The notes under the pieces: model-generated | Told to the model about the DNA's origin: nothing | Database searches by the model: none | The model's input: only the letters and a program-made list of their open reading frames with translations | From: SSC4 sp964443225 | GTDB taxonomy: Bacteria; Chloroflexota; Anaerolineae; SSC4; Amarolineaceae | Direction: 5' to 3' | Assembly: GCA_964443225.1 (NCBI GenBank) | Contig: CAYUCC010000020.1 | Span: 8,011 to 72,010 of the forward strand | Length of the DNA: 64,000 nucleotides | Shown: positions 52,738 to 61,612 of the stretch, piece by piece | Layout of the letters: each line of letters opens with the position of its first letter | Numbering within the stretch: the stretch's first letter is position 1 | Position numbers and translations under genes: made by a program

Positions 52738-53751
52738 TCAGAGACGTTTGCGCATGGTGAGCAGAGTTTTGATTTCGCGGAAGCCGGCGCTGCGTAGCGC
52801 TGCAACTGCCTGCGAATGGGTGGCCTGCACTTTCGTCGCAACGGGGAAGATGGGGTAGTGCTGAAGGGTTTGCAGCGCACTGTCCACCAGCATGACTTCG
52901 AGTGCGCCGTGGCGTTCGGGATGGACATACAGACTCAGCGTATGATGACCCTGCCAGCGTGTCGCACGCACAATCGTGACCGCATCGAGCGGGCGGCCGC
53001 TTTCGGCGGCGGGGAGAGCCAGGCGCAGGACACGGGAATGGCCAACCAGGCGCAGGAAAGATTCCTGCACGCGACGCTCAAGGACCATCTGGAAGTCATC
53101 GGCACGCACGGGCTGCCACCACTGCATGAGGCTGGGTGTATTTGCGACTGCCAGCTCATAGGCCGCGTGCCACTCGTGGTTGTGCAGCGGACGCAGCGGC
53201 AGCGCTGAGTCATTCAATGGTGCCGGCATGCGGTCCAGGCAGTATTCACCCGTCCCACCCAGCGTCTCGAACCCCATACGATCGTAGAGACCGCGTGCAA
53301 TGGGGTTGTTTTCGCGCACCTGCAGCACGGCCCATTTTCCACTGCGTCCTTCGATATACTCGAGCGCAGCGGCCATCAGCTTGCGGCTTATCCCGCGACC
53401 ACGGAACGGCGGTGCTACCGCCACGTTGGCTATGGCCCAACGCTGGCCGTAGGTATCGACGCGCTGAACCGTGATATTGCCAATCACGTGGCCGTCTTCG
53501 ATCCAAACGAACCCACCGAGCATGTCGTAAAAATCGGTGCTGACACGGCTCAAAAACTGGGTAAACGGGCCCATCTGTCCCAAGGTACGCATCTCGCGCA
53601 GTGCGCTCAGACCACCCTGGTCCAGCTCATCGGCAAACGCATCACCGATGAGATCGGCAACCTCCCCCAGGTCCCGCCGCACATCGATGGGCCGCAGTCC
53701 CGATGGTTGTGCCGCACTCTGGGGGCTCACTTGTACGACATGCGTGGTCAC
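52738..53751 (-). CDS. GNAT N-acetyltransferase with C-terminal extension
   Basis: 337 aa. The N-terminal GNAT has VAVAPPFRGRGISRKLMAAAL and the ENNPIARGLYDRMGFETL motif, with a conserved aromatic in the third strand region. The C-terminal half (about 185-337) looks like a second, non-canonical acetyltransferase-like fold without a Q/RxxGxG loop. GTG at 53751 follows a consensus promoter. It is unrelated in detail to the GNAT cluster at 5.7-9 kb. Substrate unknown. Confidence 0.78.
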   Translation of the reverse strand: MTTHVVQVSPQSAAQPSGLRPIDVRRDLGEVADLIGDAFADELDQGGLSALREMRTLGQMGPFTQFLSRVSTDFYDMLGGFVWIEDGHVIGNITVQRVDTYGQRWAIANVAVAPPFRGRGISRKLMAAALEYIEGRSGKWAVLQVRENNPIARGLYDRMGFETLGGTGEYCLDRMPAPLNDSALPLRPLHNHEWHAAYELAVANTPSLMQWWQPVRADDFQMVLERRVQESFLRLVGHSRVLRLALPAAESGRPLDAVTIVRATRWQGHHTLSLYVHPERHGALEVMLVDSALQTLQHYPIFPVATKVQATHSQAVAALRSAGFREIKTLLTMRKRL

Positions 53752-53784
53752 AATTATTCCAGGCTCCAGGCACCAGTTAGCGAC

Positions 53785-53813
53785 AGTGTAGCACCGAAAT
53801 ATTCAACTGTCAA
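53785..53813 (-). promoter_or_regulatory. Promoter of the GNAT gene
   Basis: Minus-strand TTGACA, 17 bp, TACACT, with the -10 box 33 bp before the GTG start. Confidence 0.8.
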
Positions 53814-53824
53814 AGAAATTAGAA

Positions 53825-53848
53825 ACCCGCCTCCCTAAAGAAGCGGGT
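53825..53848 (-). terminator. Hairpin after dnaK
   Basis: ACCCGC / GCGGGT hairpin downstream of the array C3 on the dnaK strand. The stem is short and the T-tract weak, so termination is uncertain. Confidence 0.4.
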
Positions 53849-53927
53849 CCCAAATCCAAAATCTAAAATCCCCAATCCAAAATCTAAAATCCCCAATCCA
53901 AAATCTAAAATCCAAAATCCAAAATCG
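53849..53927 (-). repeat. ATTTTGG simple-sequence array C3
   Basis: Minus-strand GATTTTGG / GATTTTAG units, repeated with occasional GGGG interruptions, start directly after the dnaK stop codon. Confidence 0.85.
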
Positions 53928-55829
53928 TCACACCTGCCTGAATTCGCCGTCGATCACGTCTTCATCGCTGTTCGGCGCGGCACCGCCCTCCTCCGGCCCA
54001 GGCTGCGGTCCTGCCTGGCTGCCCGCGGCTTGCTGCATGCGCGTGCCAATCTGCTGCCAGGCCTGCATCAGGTCATCGGTCGTGCTGCGCATGAGGGCGG
54101 CGTCGGTACCCTGCAGTGCCGAGCGTACGGCACTGATCTTGCCCTCGAGCAGGGATTTGTCATCCGCGGTCAGGTGATCGCCCGACTCACGCACGAATTT
54201 ATCGACCTGGTACGCCGCATTGTCGGCGTGATTGCGTGCCTCCACCTCGTCCTTGCGTCGTTCGTCCTCGGCACGGAAACGCTCCGAATCCTTGACCATG
54301 CGGTCGATTTCGCCCTGGCTGAGACCGCTGGACGCGGTGATGCGAATTGCCTGTTCGCGCGCCGTGGCTTTGTCCTTAGCGGAAACGTGCAAAATACCGT
54401 CCGCATCGATGTCGAACGAGACCTCGATTTGGGGCATGCCGCGCGGCGCCGGCGGAATCCCATCCAGGATGAAATTGCCCAGCATCTTGTTGTCGGATGC
54501 CATGGGACGTTCGCCCTGGAAAACCTTGATATCGACGCTGGTCTGCATATCCGACGCCGTCGAGAAGATCTGGCTCTTTTTGGTCGGAATCGTCGAATTT
54601 CGCTCGATCAGCGGTGTCATCACACCACCCAGGGTTTCGATGCCCAGCGTGAGCGGGGTAACGTCGAGCAGCACGACGTCCTTGACGTCACCTTTGAGTA
54701 CGCCGGCCTGGATGGCGGCGCCCAGGGCTACCACTTCGTCCGGGTTGACGCCCTTGTGCGGTTCTTTGCCAAACAGTTTGCGGACCGCCTCCTGCACCGC
54801 CGGCATACGCGTCATGCCACCGACCAACACGACCTCGTCGATGTCGGCGACGGTAAGTTTGGCATCTTTGAGCGCATCCTGCACGGGGCCGAGCGTACGT
54901 TTGACCAGGCTCTCGGTCAGCTGCTCCAGTTTGGCACGCGAGAGCACCATCGACAGGTGTTTGGGGCCACTGGCATCGGCGGTGATGAACGGCAGATTGA
55001 TCTCGGTCTGCATGACGGTCGAGAGTTCGATTTTGGCTTTTTCGGCCGCTTCCTTCAGACGCTGCAGGGCCATGCGGTCCTGGCGCAGGTCGATGCCCTG
55101 TTCCTTACGGAATTCGTCGGCAATCCAGTCGATGACGACCTGATCGAAGTCATCCCCACCCAGGAACGTATCGCCATTGGTGGAAAGCACTTCGAAGACC
55201 CCATCACCCACGTCCAGAATCGAAATATCGAACGTGCCGCCGCCCAGGTCATAGACGGCGATCTGCTCGTCCTTTTTTTTCTCCAGACCGTAGGCAAGGG
55301 ACGATGCTGTGGGCTCGTTGATGATACGTTTGACGTCGAGGCCGGCGATTTTGCCGGCGTCCTTGGTGGCCTGACGTTGGGAGTCGTTGAAGTAGGCCGG
55401 CACCGTGATGACCGCCTCTGTGACCGGTTCGCCCAGGTAGGCTTCCGCATCAGCCTTCAGCTTCTGCAGAATCATGGCCGAAATCTCGGGCGGCGAGTAC
55501 TCGCGTCCGCCCATTTCGACCCAGGCATCACCGTTGGACTTGTCGACGATCTTGTAGGGAAGGAGCTGGCGCGCCTTCTGGACCATGCCATCGCTGTATT
55601 TGCGCCCCATGAGGCGCTTCACGGAGAAGACGGTATTGTCGGGGTTGGTGATTCCCTGACGGCGTGCCACCTGACCCACGAGACGCTCGCCGGTTTTGGA
55701 ATTGACCGCCACCACGGACGGAATCAGGCGCGATCCTTCTACGCTCGGAATAACGACCGGTTCGCCGCCTTCCATGACGGCGACCACGGAGTTTGTTGTG
55801 CCCAAATCGATGCCGATAATTTTACCCAT
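53928..55829 (-). CDS. dnaK: Molecular chaperone DnaK (Hsp70)
   Basis: 633 aa, the normal DnaK length. It has GIDLGTTNSVVAV at the N-terminus, AYGLEKKKDEQIAVYDLGGGTFDISIL in the ATPase, the VDKFVRESGDHLT lid region and the EDVIDGEFRQV C-terminus, which resembles the usual acidic DnaK tail. It is the ATP-dependent folding chaperone and works with GrpE and DnaJ; no dnaJ is in the window. It is the third gene of the hrcA-grpE-dnaK operon, 66 bp after grpE. Its stop is followed directly by array C3. Confidence 0.97.
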   Translation of the reverse strand: MGKIIGIDLGTTNSVVAVMEGGEPVVIPSVEGSRLIPSVVAVNSKTGERLVGQVARRQGITNPDNTVFSVKRLMGRKYSDGMVQKARQLLPYKIVDKSNGDAWVEMGGREYSPPEISAMILQKLKADAEAYLGEPVTEAVITVPAYFNDSQRQATKDAGKIAGLDVKRIINEPTASSLAYGLEKKKDEQIAVYDLGGGTFDISILDVGDGVFEVLSTNGDTFLGGDDFDQVVIDWIADEFRKEQGIDLRQDRMALQRLKEAAEKAKIELSTVMQTEINLPFITADASGPKHLSMVLSRAKLEQLTESLVKRTLGPVQDALKDAKLTVADIDEVVLVGGMTRMPAVQEAVRKLFGKEPHKGVNPDEVVALGAAIQAGVLKGDVKDVVLLDVTPLTLGIETLGGVMTPLIERNSTIPTKKSQIFSTASDMQTSVDIKVFQGERPMASDNKMLGNFILDGIPPAPRGMPQIEVSFDIDADGILHVSAKDKATAREQAIRITASSGLSQGEIDRMVKDSERFRAEDERRKDEVEARNHADNAAYQVDKFVRESGDHLTADDKSLLEGKISAVRSALQGTDAALMRSTTDDLMQAWQQIGTRMQQAAGSQAGPQPGPEEGGAAPNSDEDVIDGEFRQV

Positions 55830-55895
55830 AATTGCTCCTTATCATTCTTGTTTTCACGGGCTGTTAGAGTCCGTCTTGATTATTCACCGTGCCGG

Positions 55896-56489
55896 CTAAA
55901 CAGCCCGCGCCACGCGCACCATAGCCGGTCGTAATACCCGCTCGCCCAACAAGTACCCTTTACGTACTTCCGCGATGATTTGATTCTCGTCGAATCCCTC
56001 GGCCAGTTCGTACGTTACCGCTTCGTGACGCGTGGGATCGAACGCCATGCCGGCGGTCTCGATGGCAGCAACCCCTTCGCTGGCCAGGATCGACTGCAGC
56101 TTACGCTGGATGAGCAAAAAACCGTCCACCCAGTTTTGATTCTGCTCGTCCAGGTCAGGCGGCACGTGGGCAAACGCCAGGTCGAAATCGTCGACCACTG
56201 GCAGGAAACGCTGCAGCAGGCGTTCGTTGGCCCCCAGGATCAGCTCGGAACGTTCGCGCTCGGCGCGCCGGCGGATGTTCTGGCTCTCGGCGCTGGCACG
56301 TAACCAGCGGTCTTTGTAATCGGCCGTTTCAGCCAACGCCGTGTCGAGCGCGGTCTGTACCGCCAGCAGCTGATCTTCGGCCGACGACGCCGCGACTTCT
56401 TCACTACTCATCACATCACCGGTCAAATGTTCCTCGGTTTCTGCGGTACTGGGATCTTGTGTTTTATCTTGTGTTACATCGTTCATCAT
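55896..56489 (-). CDS. grpE: Nucleotide exchange factor GrpE
   Basis: 197 aa. An acidic disordered N-terminus and long coiled coil lead to the GrpE signature YKDRWLRASAESQNIRRRAERER, FLPVVDDFDLA and AFDPTRHEAV, followed by IAEVRKGYLLGERVLRPAMV. It releases ADP from DnaK. ATG at 56489 is used; AGGAGG lies about 12 bp upstream and the next codon is also ATG. It is placed between hrcA and dnaK, with a family B palindrome in the hrcA-grpE gap. Confidence 0.95.
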   Translation of the reverse strand: MMNDVTQDKTQDPSTAETEEHLTGDVMSSEEVAASSAEDQLLAVQTALDTALAETADYKDRWLRASAESQNIRRRAERERSELILGANERLLQRFLPVVDDFDLAFAHVPPDLDEQNQNWVDGFLLIQRKLQSILASEGVAAIETAGMAFDPTRHEAVTYELAEGFDENQIIAEVRKGYLLGERVLRPAMVRVARAV

Positions 56490-56557
56490 ATGAAACAAAC
56501 GCCTCCTGCAAGTATCGATGGATCGCTCAGATCGAGCTGCTGCTTTCCAATACTCTA

Positions 56558-56626
56558 AGAGCCTATCCGAATAACCCGATTTTGGCCTCAATAAGGCGAC
56601 TGAGGGGAGTTATTCGGATAGGCTCT
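56558..56626. repeat. Palindromic element family B, copy B2
   Basis: Near-perfect arms AGAGCCTATCCGAATAAC / GTTATTCGGATAGGCTCT around about 33 bp. The element begins 4 bp after the hrcA stop and lies inside the heat-shock operon, upstream of grpE. Confidence 0.85.
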
Positions 56627-56630
56627 ACGC

Positions 56631-57647
56631 TCAGCCATAAAACTCGCGCAGCAGCTCACTCATCAAGGTCGACACATAACGTACCGCTGAAATCGTGCGC
56701 CCATACGGCATACGCAGCGGCCCCAACACACCCAATACACCGCTGGCCCCTTCATCGACGCCATAACGAGACAGCACCAGGCTGATATTGTTCAGCTCCC
56801 GCCAGCGGCCCTCACCACCGATAATCACCTGCACACCGTCGGTGGCACGCGTTTCGGTCAGAATCGTCTCCAGCAGCGGCCGCGTCTCGATGATCTCGAC
56901 AACGCGGCGGATCATGTCTCCCTCGGCAAATTCGGGCTCGGTCAGTGCATGACTCAAGCCTTCGCGATAAATCTCATTGGCGGGCATATCCAGGCGTGAC
57001 ATCACGGAACCGATCAGTTCGACAATATCCCGCGCCAGCGGGCTCCACGCCGTCGTCTGGCCACTGATTTGTTCGCTGGTCCGCCCCGCCAGATGCTCGT
57101 TCAGCTCGTTGCTCAAACGCTGCAGCTCATCGGCCGTGACCGGCAGGTTCAACATCTGCTGTTTGACACTGCCCTCCTGCGTGACCAGCACCATCAGCAC
57201 GATGCCATCCCGAATTTCGATCAACTCCACACGCTTGAGCCGGCTGCTTGGCGCCTTGGGCGGTGTGGCCAGGGCCACGTTGCGCACCGTATGGGCCAAC
57301 ACCGCAACCGCCAGCTGAACCCACTGATCCAGCTCGGCCCGCGCCTGCCCAAACTGGTGACTGATCTGCAGCCGATCCTCGGAAGGCAGCATCGTATCAC
57401 CGAGCAGGTGCTCGACGAAATAACGGTACCCTTCTTCGGTCGGCATGCGCCCCGCCGAGGTGTGCGGGTGCGTCAGATACCCCAGCTCCTCCAGGACAGC
57501 CATCTCGTTGCGCACCGTGGCGGGACTGATACCGAGATCGTACAAATCAAGGACCGCACGCGAGCCAACCGGGGTGCCACGCGCGATGTATTCGCGTACC
57601 ACCAACCCCAATACAATTTGCCTGCGTGCGCTCAGTTCGTCAACCAT
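56631..57647 (-). CDS. hrcA: Heat-inducible transcription repressor HrcA
   Basis: 338 aa, typical of HrcA. It has an N-terminal winged helix (LVVREYIARGTPVGSRAV; SPATVRNEMAVLEELGYL; HPHTSAGRMPTEEGYRYF) and a central GAF-like core. It ends with the conserved VLGVLGPLRMPYGRTISAVRYVSTLM. HrcA binds CIRCE and represses class I heat-shock genes; GroEL normally assists it. A perfect CIRCE lies 108 bp upstream of its start. First gene of the operon. Confidence 0.97.
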   Translation of the reverse strand: MVDELSARRQIVLGLVVREYIARGTPVGSRAVLDLYDLGISPATVRNEMAVLEELGYLTHPHTSAGRMPTEEGYRYFVEHLLGDTMLPSEDRLQISHQFGQARAELDQWVQLAVAVLAHTVRNVALATPPKAPSSRLKRVELIEIRDGIVLMVLVTQEGSVKQQMLNLPVTADELQRLSNELNEHLAGRTSEQISGQTTAWSPLARDIVELIGSVMSRLDMPANEIYREGLSHALTEPEFAEGDMIRRVVEIIETRPLLETILTETRATDGVQVIIGGEGRWRELNNISLVLSRYGVDEGASGVLGVLGPLRMPYGRTISAVRYVSTLMSELLREFYG

Positions 57648-57677
57648 GATCCTGATCGGTCCTCACGTTCGCTTTTA

Positions 57678-57754
57678 GGCCTGCAAAGGGATCACTTTCT
57701 GCAAAATGGCCGGAATTCGCCGTAAATCACGGTGAATTCCCTTTCTACAAGCCC
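57678..57754. repeat. Palindromic element family A, copy A6
   Basis: 77 bp; arms GGCCTGCAAAGGGATCACT / ATTCCCTTTCTACAAGCCC with core CCGGAATTCGCC. It lies in the hrcA 5' UTR, directly next to CIRCE: its terminal AAGCCC is followed by the TTAGCAC of CIRCE. Confidence 0.85.
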
Positions 57755-57781
57755 TTAGCACTCTCTGTATGAGAGTGCTAA
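57755..57781 (-). promoter_or_regulatory. Perfect CIRCE operator
   Basis: TTAGCACTC, 9 bp, GAGTGCTAA, an exact match to the HrcA-binding consensus. It lies about 14 bp downstream of the -10 box of the hrcA promoter, so a bound repressor would block early transcription. Confidence 0.98.
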
Positions 57782-57794
57782 GAAAAGCGGTCTT

Positions 57795-57823
57795 ATGATA
57801 CCATGAAGGGGATAGGATGTCAA
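57795..57823 (-). promoter_or_regulatory. Promoter of the hrcA-grpE-dnaK operon
   Basis: Minus-strand TTGACA, 17 bp, TATCAT, with TGG before the -10 box. Confidence 0.88.
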
Positions 57824-57849
57824 AGTGGGGTTAAATCGTATGGGCGGGT

Positions 57850-57878
57850 TTGCACGTCTGCGCCGGGCCGGTTACAAT
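57850..57878 (+). promoter_or_regulatory. Promoter of hisS
   Basis: TTGCAC, 17 bp, TACAAT, 69 bp before the hisS start and divergent from the hrcA promoter. Confidence 0.65.
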
Positions 57879-57947
57879 GGCCCGGATGGCACATCACCTG
57901 GGCCTCGCGCAGCGGGCCTTTATTGGAACGAACGGGAATGGACGAAC

Positions 57948-59210
57948 ATGACCTACAACGCACCCAAAGGAACCAACGACATTCTGCCCGAGGCCTGGCC
58001 CTACTGGCGCCATGTCATCGGTCACATCCAGCGCATCACGCAGCTCTACGGATTCGAGCCGATCGAAACGCCGATCTTCGAACAGACGCAGCTGTTTGCG
58101 CGCGGCGTGGGTGAAGGATCGGACCTGGTGGTGCAGAAGGAGATGTATTCGTTCCTGGACAAGGGTGGCGAAGAGTTGACGCTGCGGCCCGAGTTCACGG
58201 CGGGTATTCTGCGCGCCTACGTGGAAAATGGCATGCACACGCGCCCATCGCCGGTGCGCTTGTATGCCGTCGGCCCGATCTTCCGCCAGGAAAAGCCGCA
58301 GGCCGGGCGTTACCGGATCCACTACCAGTTCAACGTCGAAGCCCTGGGCGAAGAGGACCCCGGCATCGACGTCGAGGTGATGAGTATTGCCTGGGACCTG
58401 TACGCCGCGCTCGGTTTCAGTGATCTGTCGTTCATGATCAACAGCACCGGCTGTCGCACCTGTCGGCCGGCGTTCGTCGACGCGCTGCGTGCCTATTTCA
58501 CGCCGCTGCGCGAGCAGCTGTCCGAAACCGATCGTACGCGCCTGGCCCGCAACCCGCTGCGCCTGCTCGACTCGAAGGATCCGGAGATGGCGTCCCTGCT
58601 GGAGGCGGCACCGCTAATTCACGACTACCTGTGCGATGACTGCCGCAGCCACTTTGCGGCCCTGCGTCGTTATCTCGATGCACTGCAGCGGCCCTACACC
58701 GTCAATCCGCGCCTGGTGCGCGGCCTCGACTACTACGTCAAAACGGTGTTCGAGGTGTGGGCCCAGGACATTGGGTCACAGGCCGCCGTGTGCGGCGGTG
58801 GTCGTTACGACGGCCTGGCCGAAGAATTGGGCGGACCGCCCACACCCGGCGTTGGTTTCGGCTCCGGTATCGAGCGCATCATCCTGGCGATGGAGGCGCA
58901 GCACCTGACGGTCCCGCCGCTGCCGGCACCGACGGTCATGCTGGCCTATCGGGGTCCTGCGGCCAAAGAGGCTGCGTTCGTTTTGCAGCAAACCCTGCGC
59001 CGTGCCGGAATCGGCACGCTGCTCCCATACCGCAGCAGCCTCAAGGCGCAGCTCAAACAGGCCGACCACGCACACGCCCGTTTCGCCTTGATCCTGGGTG
59101 ACGATGAGCTGGCTGCCGGCGTGGTGACGGTGCGTGACCTGGCCAGCAGTGTGCAGGTGCAGGTTGCCCAGCCTGAACTGGTAGACTGGCTGCGTTCACG
59201 CCTCGCTTAG
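57948..59210 (+). CDS. hisS: Histidyl-tRNA synthetase
   Basis: 420 aa, class II synthetase. The start is YNAPKGTNDILPE, with motif 2 RPEFTAG...FRQEKPQAGRYRIHYQFNVEALG. The HisRS-specific LVRGLDYY (histidine A) and CGGGRYDGLAEELGG (histidine B) follow. Motif 3 GFGSGIERI and a C-terminal anticodon-binding domain complete it. It charges tRNA-His in the cytoplasm. ATG at 57948 begins directly in the conserved N-terminus; longer in-frame starts would extend through the promoter. Confidence 0.96.
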   Translation: MTYNAPKGTNDILPEAWPYWRHVIGHIQRITQLYGFEPIETPIFEQTQLFARGVGEGSDLVVQKEMYSFLDKGGEELTLRPEFTAGILRAYVENGMHTRPSPVRLYAVGPIFRQEKPQAGRYRIHYQFNVEALGEEDPGIDVEVMSIAWDLYAALGFSDLSFMINSTGCRTCRPAFVDALRAYFTPLREQLSETDRTRLARNPLRLLDSKDPEMASLLEAAPLIHDYLCDDCRSHFAALRRYLDALQRPYTVNPRLVRGLDYYVKTVFEVWAQDIGSQAAVCGGGRYDGLAEELGGPPTPGVGFGSGIERIILAMEAQHLTVPPLPAPTVMLAYRGPAAKEAAFVLQQTLRRAGIGTLLPYRSSLKAQLKQADHAHARFALILGDDELAAGVVTVRDLASSVQVQVAQPELVDWLRSRLA

Positions 59211-59242
59211 GTGGTTTGGGCACGAAGGCGCACGGATTTTCT

Positions 59243-59302
59243 CACGCGAAGACGCGAAGAAGGTACGGTTTGAGAACCTGTTCCTCTTCGCGTCTTCGCG
59301 TG
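59243..59302. repeat. 18-bp perfect inverted repeat between convergent genes
   Basis: CACGCGAAGACGCGAAGA and TCTTCGCGTCTTCGCGTG pair exactly around 24 nt. The arms themselves are built of tandem CGCGAAGA units. It lies between the hisS and htrA 3' ends and could end either transcript. Confidence 0.8.
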
Positions 59303-59318
59303 CGTGCTGTCGTGTGAC

Positions 59319-60602
59319 CTACTCCGTACGCGTTGGCCGGCGTCCCAACTCGACCGGAATCTGCATCTCTTCCCCATCGCGCAGCACCGTCAGGGTCACC
59401 GTGTCGCCGGGGTTGGCGCGCAGCTCCAGATAGACCAACAGGTCGTCGAAGCGGGTGACCGGCTGGTCCTCGATGGCCGTAATCAGGTCACCGCCCGCCT
59501 GCGCCGGGCAGACGAGCGAATCGGTTGCCTGCGACCCACCACGCAGACCGGCGTCATCGGATGGACCGCCATCGACCACCTCCTGCACATACGCACCGCG
59601 CAGTTGGGGATCGAGGCCCAGTTCATCGGCGCAGAACGGCGTGAAGGTCGAGCCAGTCAGGCCCAGGAAGCTGTGCCGGTAGACCCCTGCATCGATCAGG
59701 GAGGGGATGACGCGTTCCACAATCGAGACCGGAATTGCAAACCCCACGCCCGAATTGGCGCGGCTGGTGCCACCCGTTTCGATCTGGGCGTTGACGCCAA
59801 TCACTTCGCCGAGCGCGTTCAGCAGCGGTCCGCCGGAGTTGCCCGGATTGATTGGTGCGTCAGTCTGGATGACGCTGGGAATATTGAAGGCGGTCAGCGA
59901 TGAAATCGTGCGTCCGATTGCGCTGATGATGCCCTGGGTCATGGTGTTGGCATAACCGAAGGGGTTACCGATGGCAATCGCACGCTGCCCGACGCGCACT
60001 TCGTCCATGTTGCCGCGCGTGATGGGATTCAAGGCGACAAGCCCTGGATCCACCTTCACCACCGCCAGGTCCGAGTCGGGATCGCTGCCCACGACCTGGG
60101 CAACCGCGTACGTCCCATCGGCAAAGGTGACCTGAACTTCGTCGGCGTCGGCCACGACGTGGGCGTTGGTCACGATGTGTCCGTCGGCATCCCACACAAA
60201 GCCTGAACCCTGCCCAATCGGCACGAGCTCGTCAGGATTTTCTGGTGTGGGCATCGGAATGCCTGGTATCGTCTGGTCGCCCACCCTCCCATACAGGGTG
60301 ATATTCACCACTGACGGGTTGACCTGCTCGTAGATCGCCATGAGCACTTCGGTCTCGAAGTCGCTGCCCGGTTCGATCTGGATCAGGGCCCGAGGTGCTG
60401 CGGGTGTGGGTCGCGCCGGTACCACCGTTGCGCGAACGACCGGTTCGGCGAATTCTGGTGCCTGATCGCTGCTGACCTGGGTCGTGACGCTGCGCATCAT
60501 GGTGAAGCCCGCCGAAACCATCACAACACAGAGACAAATCACGATCAAAACGATTGCCACACCACCCACTGTCAGCCAAACATTACGATTCGAACTATCC
60601 AT
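59319..60602 (-). CDS. HtrA/DegP-type trypsin-like serine protease with PDZ domain
   Basis: 427 aa. One N-terminal membrane span (residues about 15-36) and a Pro/Thr-rich linker precede the trypsin-fold protease. The triad is His148 (TNAHVV), Asp178 (DSDLAVVKV) and Ser256 (GNSGGPLL). A single PDZ domain lies at about 330-415 (GDLITAIEDQPVTRFDDLLVYLELRANPGDTVTL). The active site is outside the cytoplasm, where such proteases degrade misfolded envelope proteins. It lies near the DnaK genes and another membrane protease, which makes a proteostasis neighbourhood. Confidence 0.93.
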   Translation of the reverse strand: MDSSNRNVWLTVGGVAIVLIVICLCVVMVSAGFTMMRSVTTQVSSDQAPEFAEPVVRATVVPARPTPAAPRALIQIEPGSDFETEVLMAIYEQVNPSVVNITLYGRVGDQTIPGIPMPTPENPDELVPIGQGSGFVWDADGHIVTNAHVVADADEVQVTFADGTYAVAQVVGSDPDSDLAVVKVDPGLVALNPITRGNMDEVRVGQRAIAIGNPFGYANTMTQGIISAIGRTISSLTAFNIPSVIQTDAPINPGNSGGPLLNALGEVIGVNAQIETGGTSRANSGVGFAIPVSIVERVIPSLIDAGVYRHSFLGLTGSTFTPFCADELGLDPQLRGAYVQEVVDGGPSDDAGLRGGSQATDSLVCPAQAGGDLITAIEDQPVTRFDDLLVYLELRANPGDTVTLTVLRDGEEMQIPVELGRRPTRTE

Positions 60603-60671
60603 GCCTGTCTGTTGTTCCTTTCTTCAAGAGCCCTGGGTCATTTTTTTGGCGCAAACCGCACGGCTTGTGAC

Positions 60672-61385
60672 TCAGCTGCGCCGCCGTCCCAGCAGGATGA
60701 ACGCGTAATACAGCATCTGCAGCACCGCCTGAACCGCGGCGGCCACGTAGGTCAGGGCCGCGGCATTGAGCATGGCATTCACGCCGGTCATTTCGCTTTG
60801 GTCAAGGATCATCTCGCTGACCAGGAGACGTTTGGCGCGGTTGCTGGCATCGAACTCAACCGGCAGCGTGATCACGGCAAAGAGGGCTGCCAGGCCAAAA
60901 AAGACGAGGCCACCCAGCGCCACGTAGAATCCAAAGTCACCTTCGATCCACCGCATCATCAAAAAACCGACGATGAAGAGAATCGGCCCCAACCAGGAAG
61001 AAAACTGCACGGCGGGCACCAGGGCACTGCGCAGCTGCAAGGGGGCGTAACCCTGGCTGTGCTGCAGCGCGTGCCCCGTCTCGTGAGCAGCCACGCCCGC
61101 AGCGGCCACCGAGGCGGTGCCGTAGACGTTCGGTGACAGGCGGAGACGGCGGTGGCGCGGATCGTAGTGGTCCGATAACAAACCCTGCGTCTGTTCGACG
61201 GTGACGTCGAACAGGCCGTTGGCGCGCAAGATCGACTGCGCCACCTGCGCACCCGTCATTCCACGCGTCGTCATCACTTTCGAATACTTACCAAACGCGC
61301 TTTTGACCTTGAACTGGGCGTAGAGACCCAGGATCAGAGGCGGAATCACGAACAGAAAATAGAGTGGATCCCAATAAAAGAACAT
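60672..61385 (-). CDS. YugP-like membrane zinc metallopeptidase
   Basis: 237 aa, four or five membrane spans. The zinc-binding motif is H101-E-T-G-H105 in AAGVAAHETGHALQHSQGY. The flanking LSPNVYGTASVAAAGVAAHE is characteristic of the Zn_peptidase_2 (YugP) family. The physiological substrate is not known. ATG at 61385 has AAGGAG 9 bp upstream. It follows the htrA direction but is separated from it by a 69-bp gap. Confidence 0.9.
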   Translation of the reverse strand: MFFYWDPLYFLFVIPPLILGLYAQFKVKSAFGKYSKVMTTRGMTGAQVAQSILRANGLFDVTVEQTQGLLSDHYDPRHRRLRLSPNVYGTASVAAAGVAAHETGHALQHSQGYAPLQLRSALVPAVQFSSWLGPILFIVGFLMMRWIEGDFGFYVALGGLVFFGLAALFAVITLPVEFDASNRAKRLLVSEMILDQSEMTGVNAMLNAAALTYVAAAVQAVLQMLYYAFILLGRRRS

Positions 61386-61457
61386 CGTTAGATTCTCCTT
61401 CGTACGCATGCCGAACATGCTGGCCACTGAGTCGGATTATACCATACTGTCACTTTT

Positions 61458-61486
61458 TTGCAGTACGCACCATCACGGTTTATAAT
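61458..61486 (+). promoter_or_regulatory. Promoter of the surface protein gene
   Basis: TTGCAG, 17 bp, TATAAT, 126 bp upstream of the start, giving a leader of about 120 nt that contains a weak GTGCCTG / CAGGCAC hairpin at about 61545-61570. Confidence 0.75.
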
Positions 61487-61612
61487 AGCGCAGGGCATTT
61501 TTTCCTTGATGCCTGTCCCCGATGTGGTTCAACCCTTGTCAACGTGCCTGTTCAACGGGTCCAGGCACACCGTATGTTTCCCTACTCTCAGGCTTTTGGA
61601 AAGGAGCTTCAT

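Noticed and set aside
54030..55934. 634-codon open frame opposite dnaK
   Set aside because: It mirrors the strongly conserved dnaK sequence and has low-complexity composition; such antisense frames are a known by-product of dnaK codon use.
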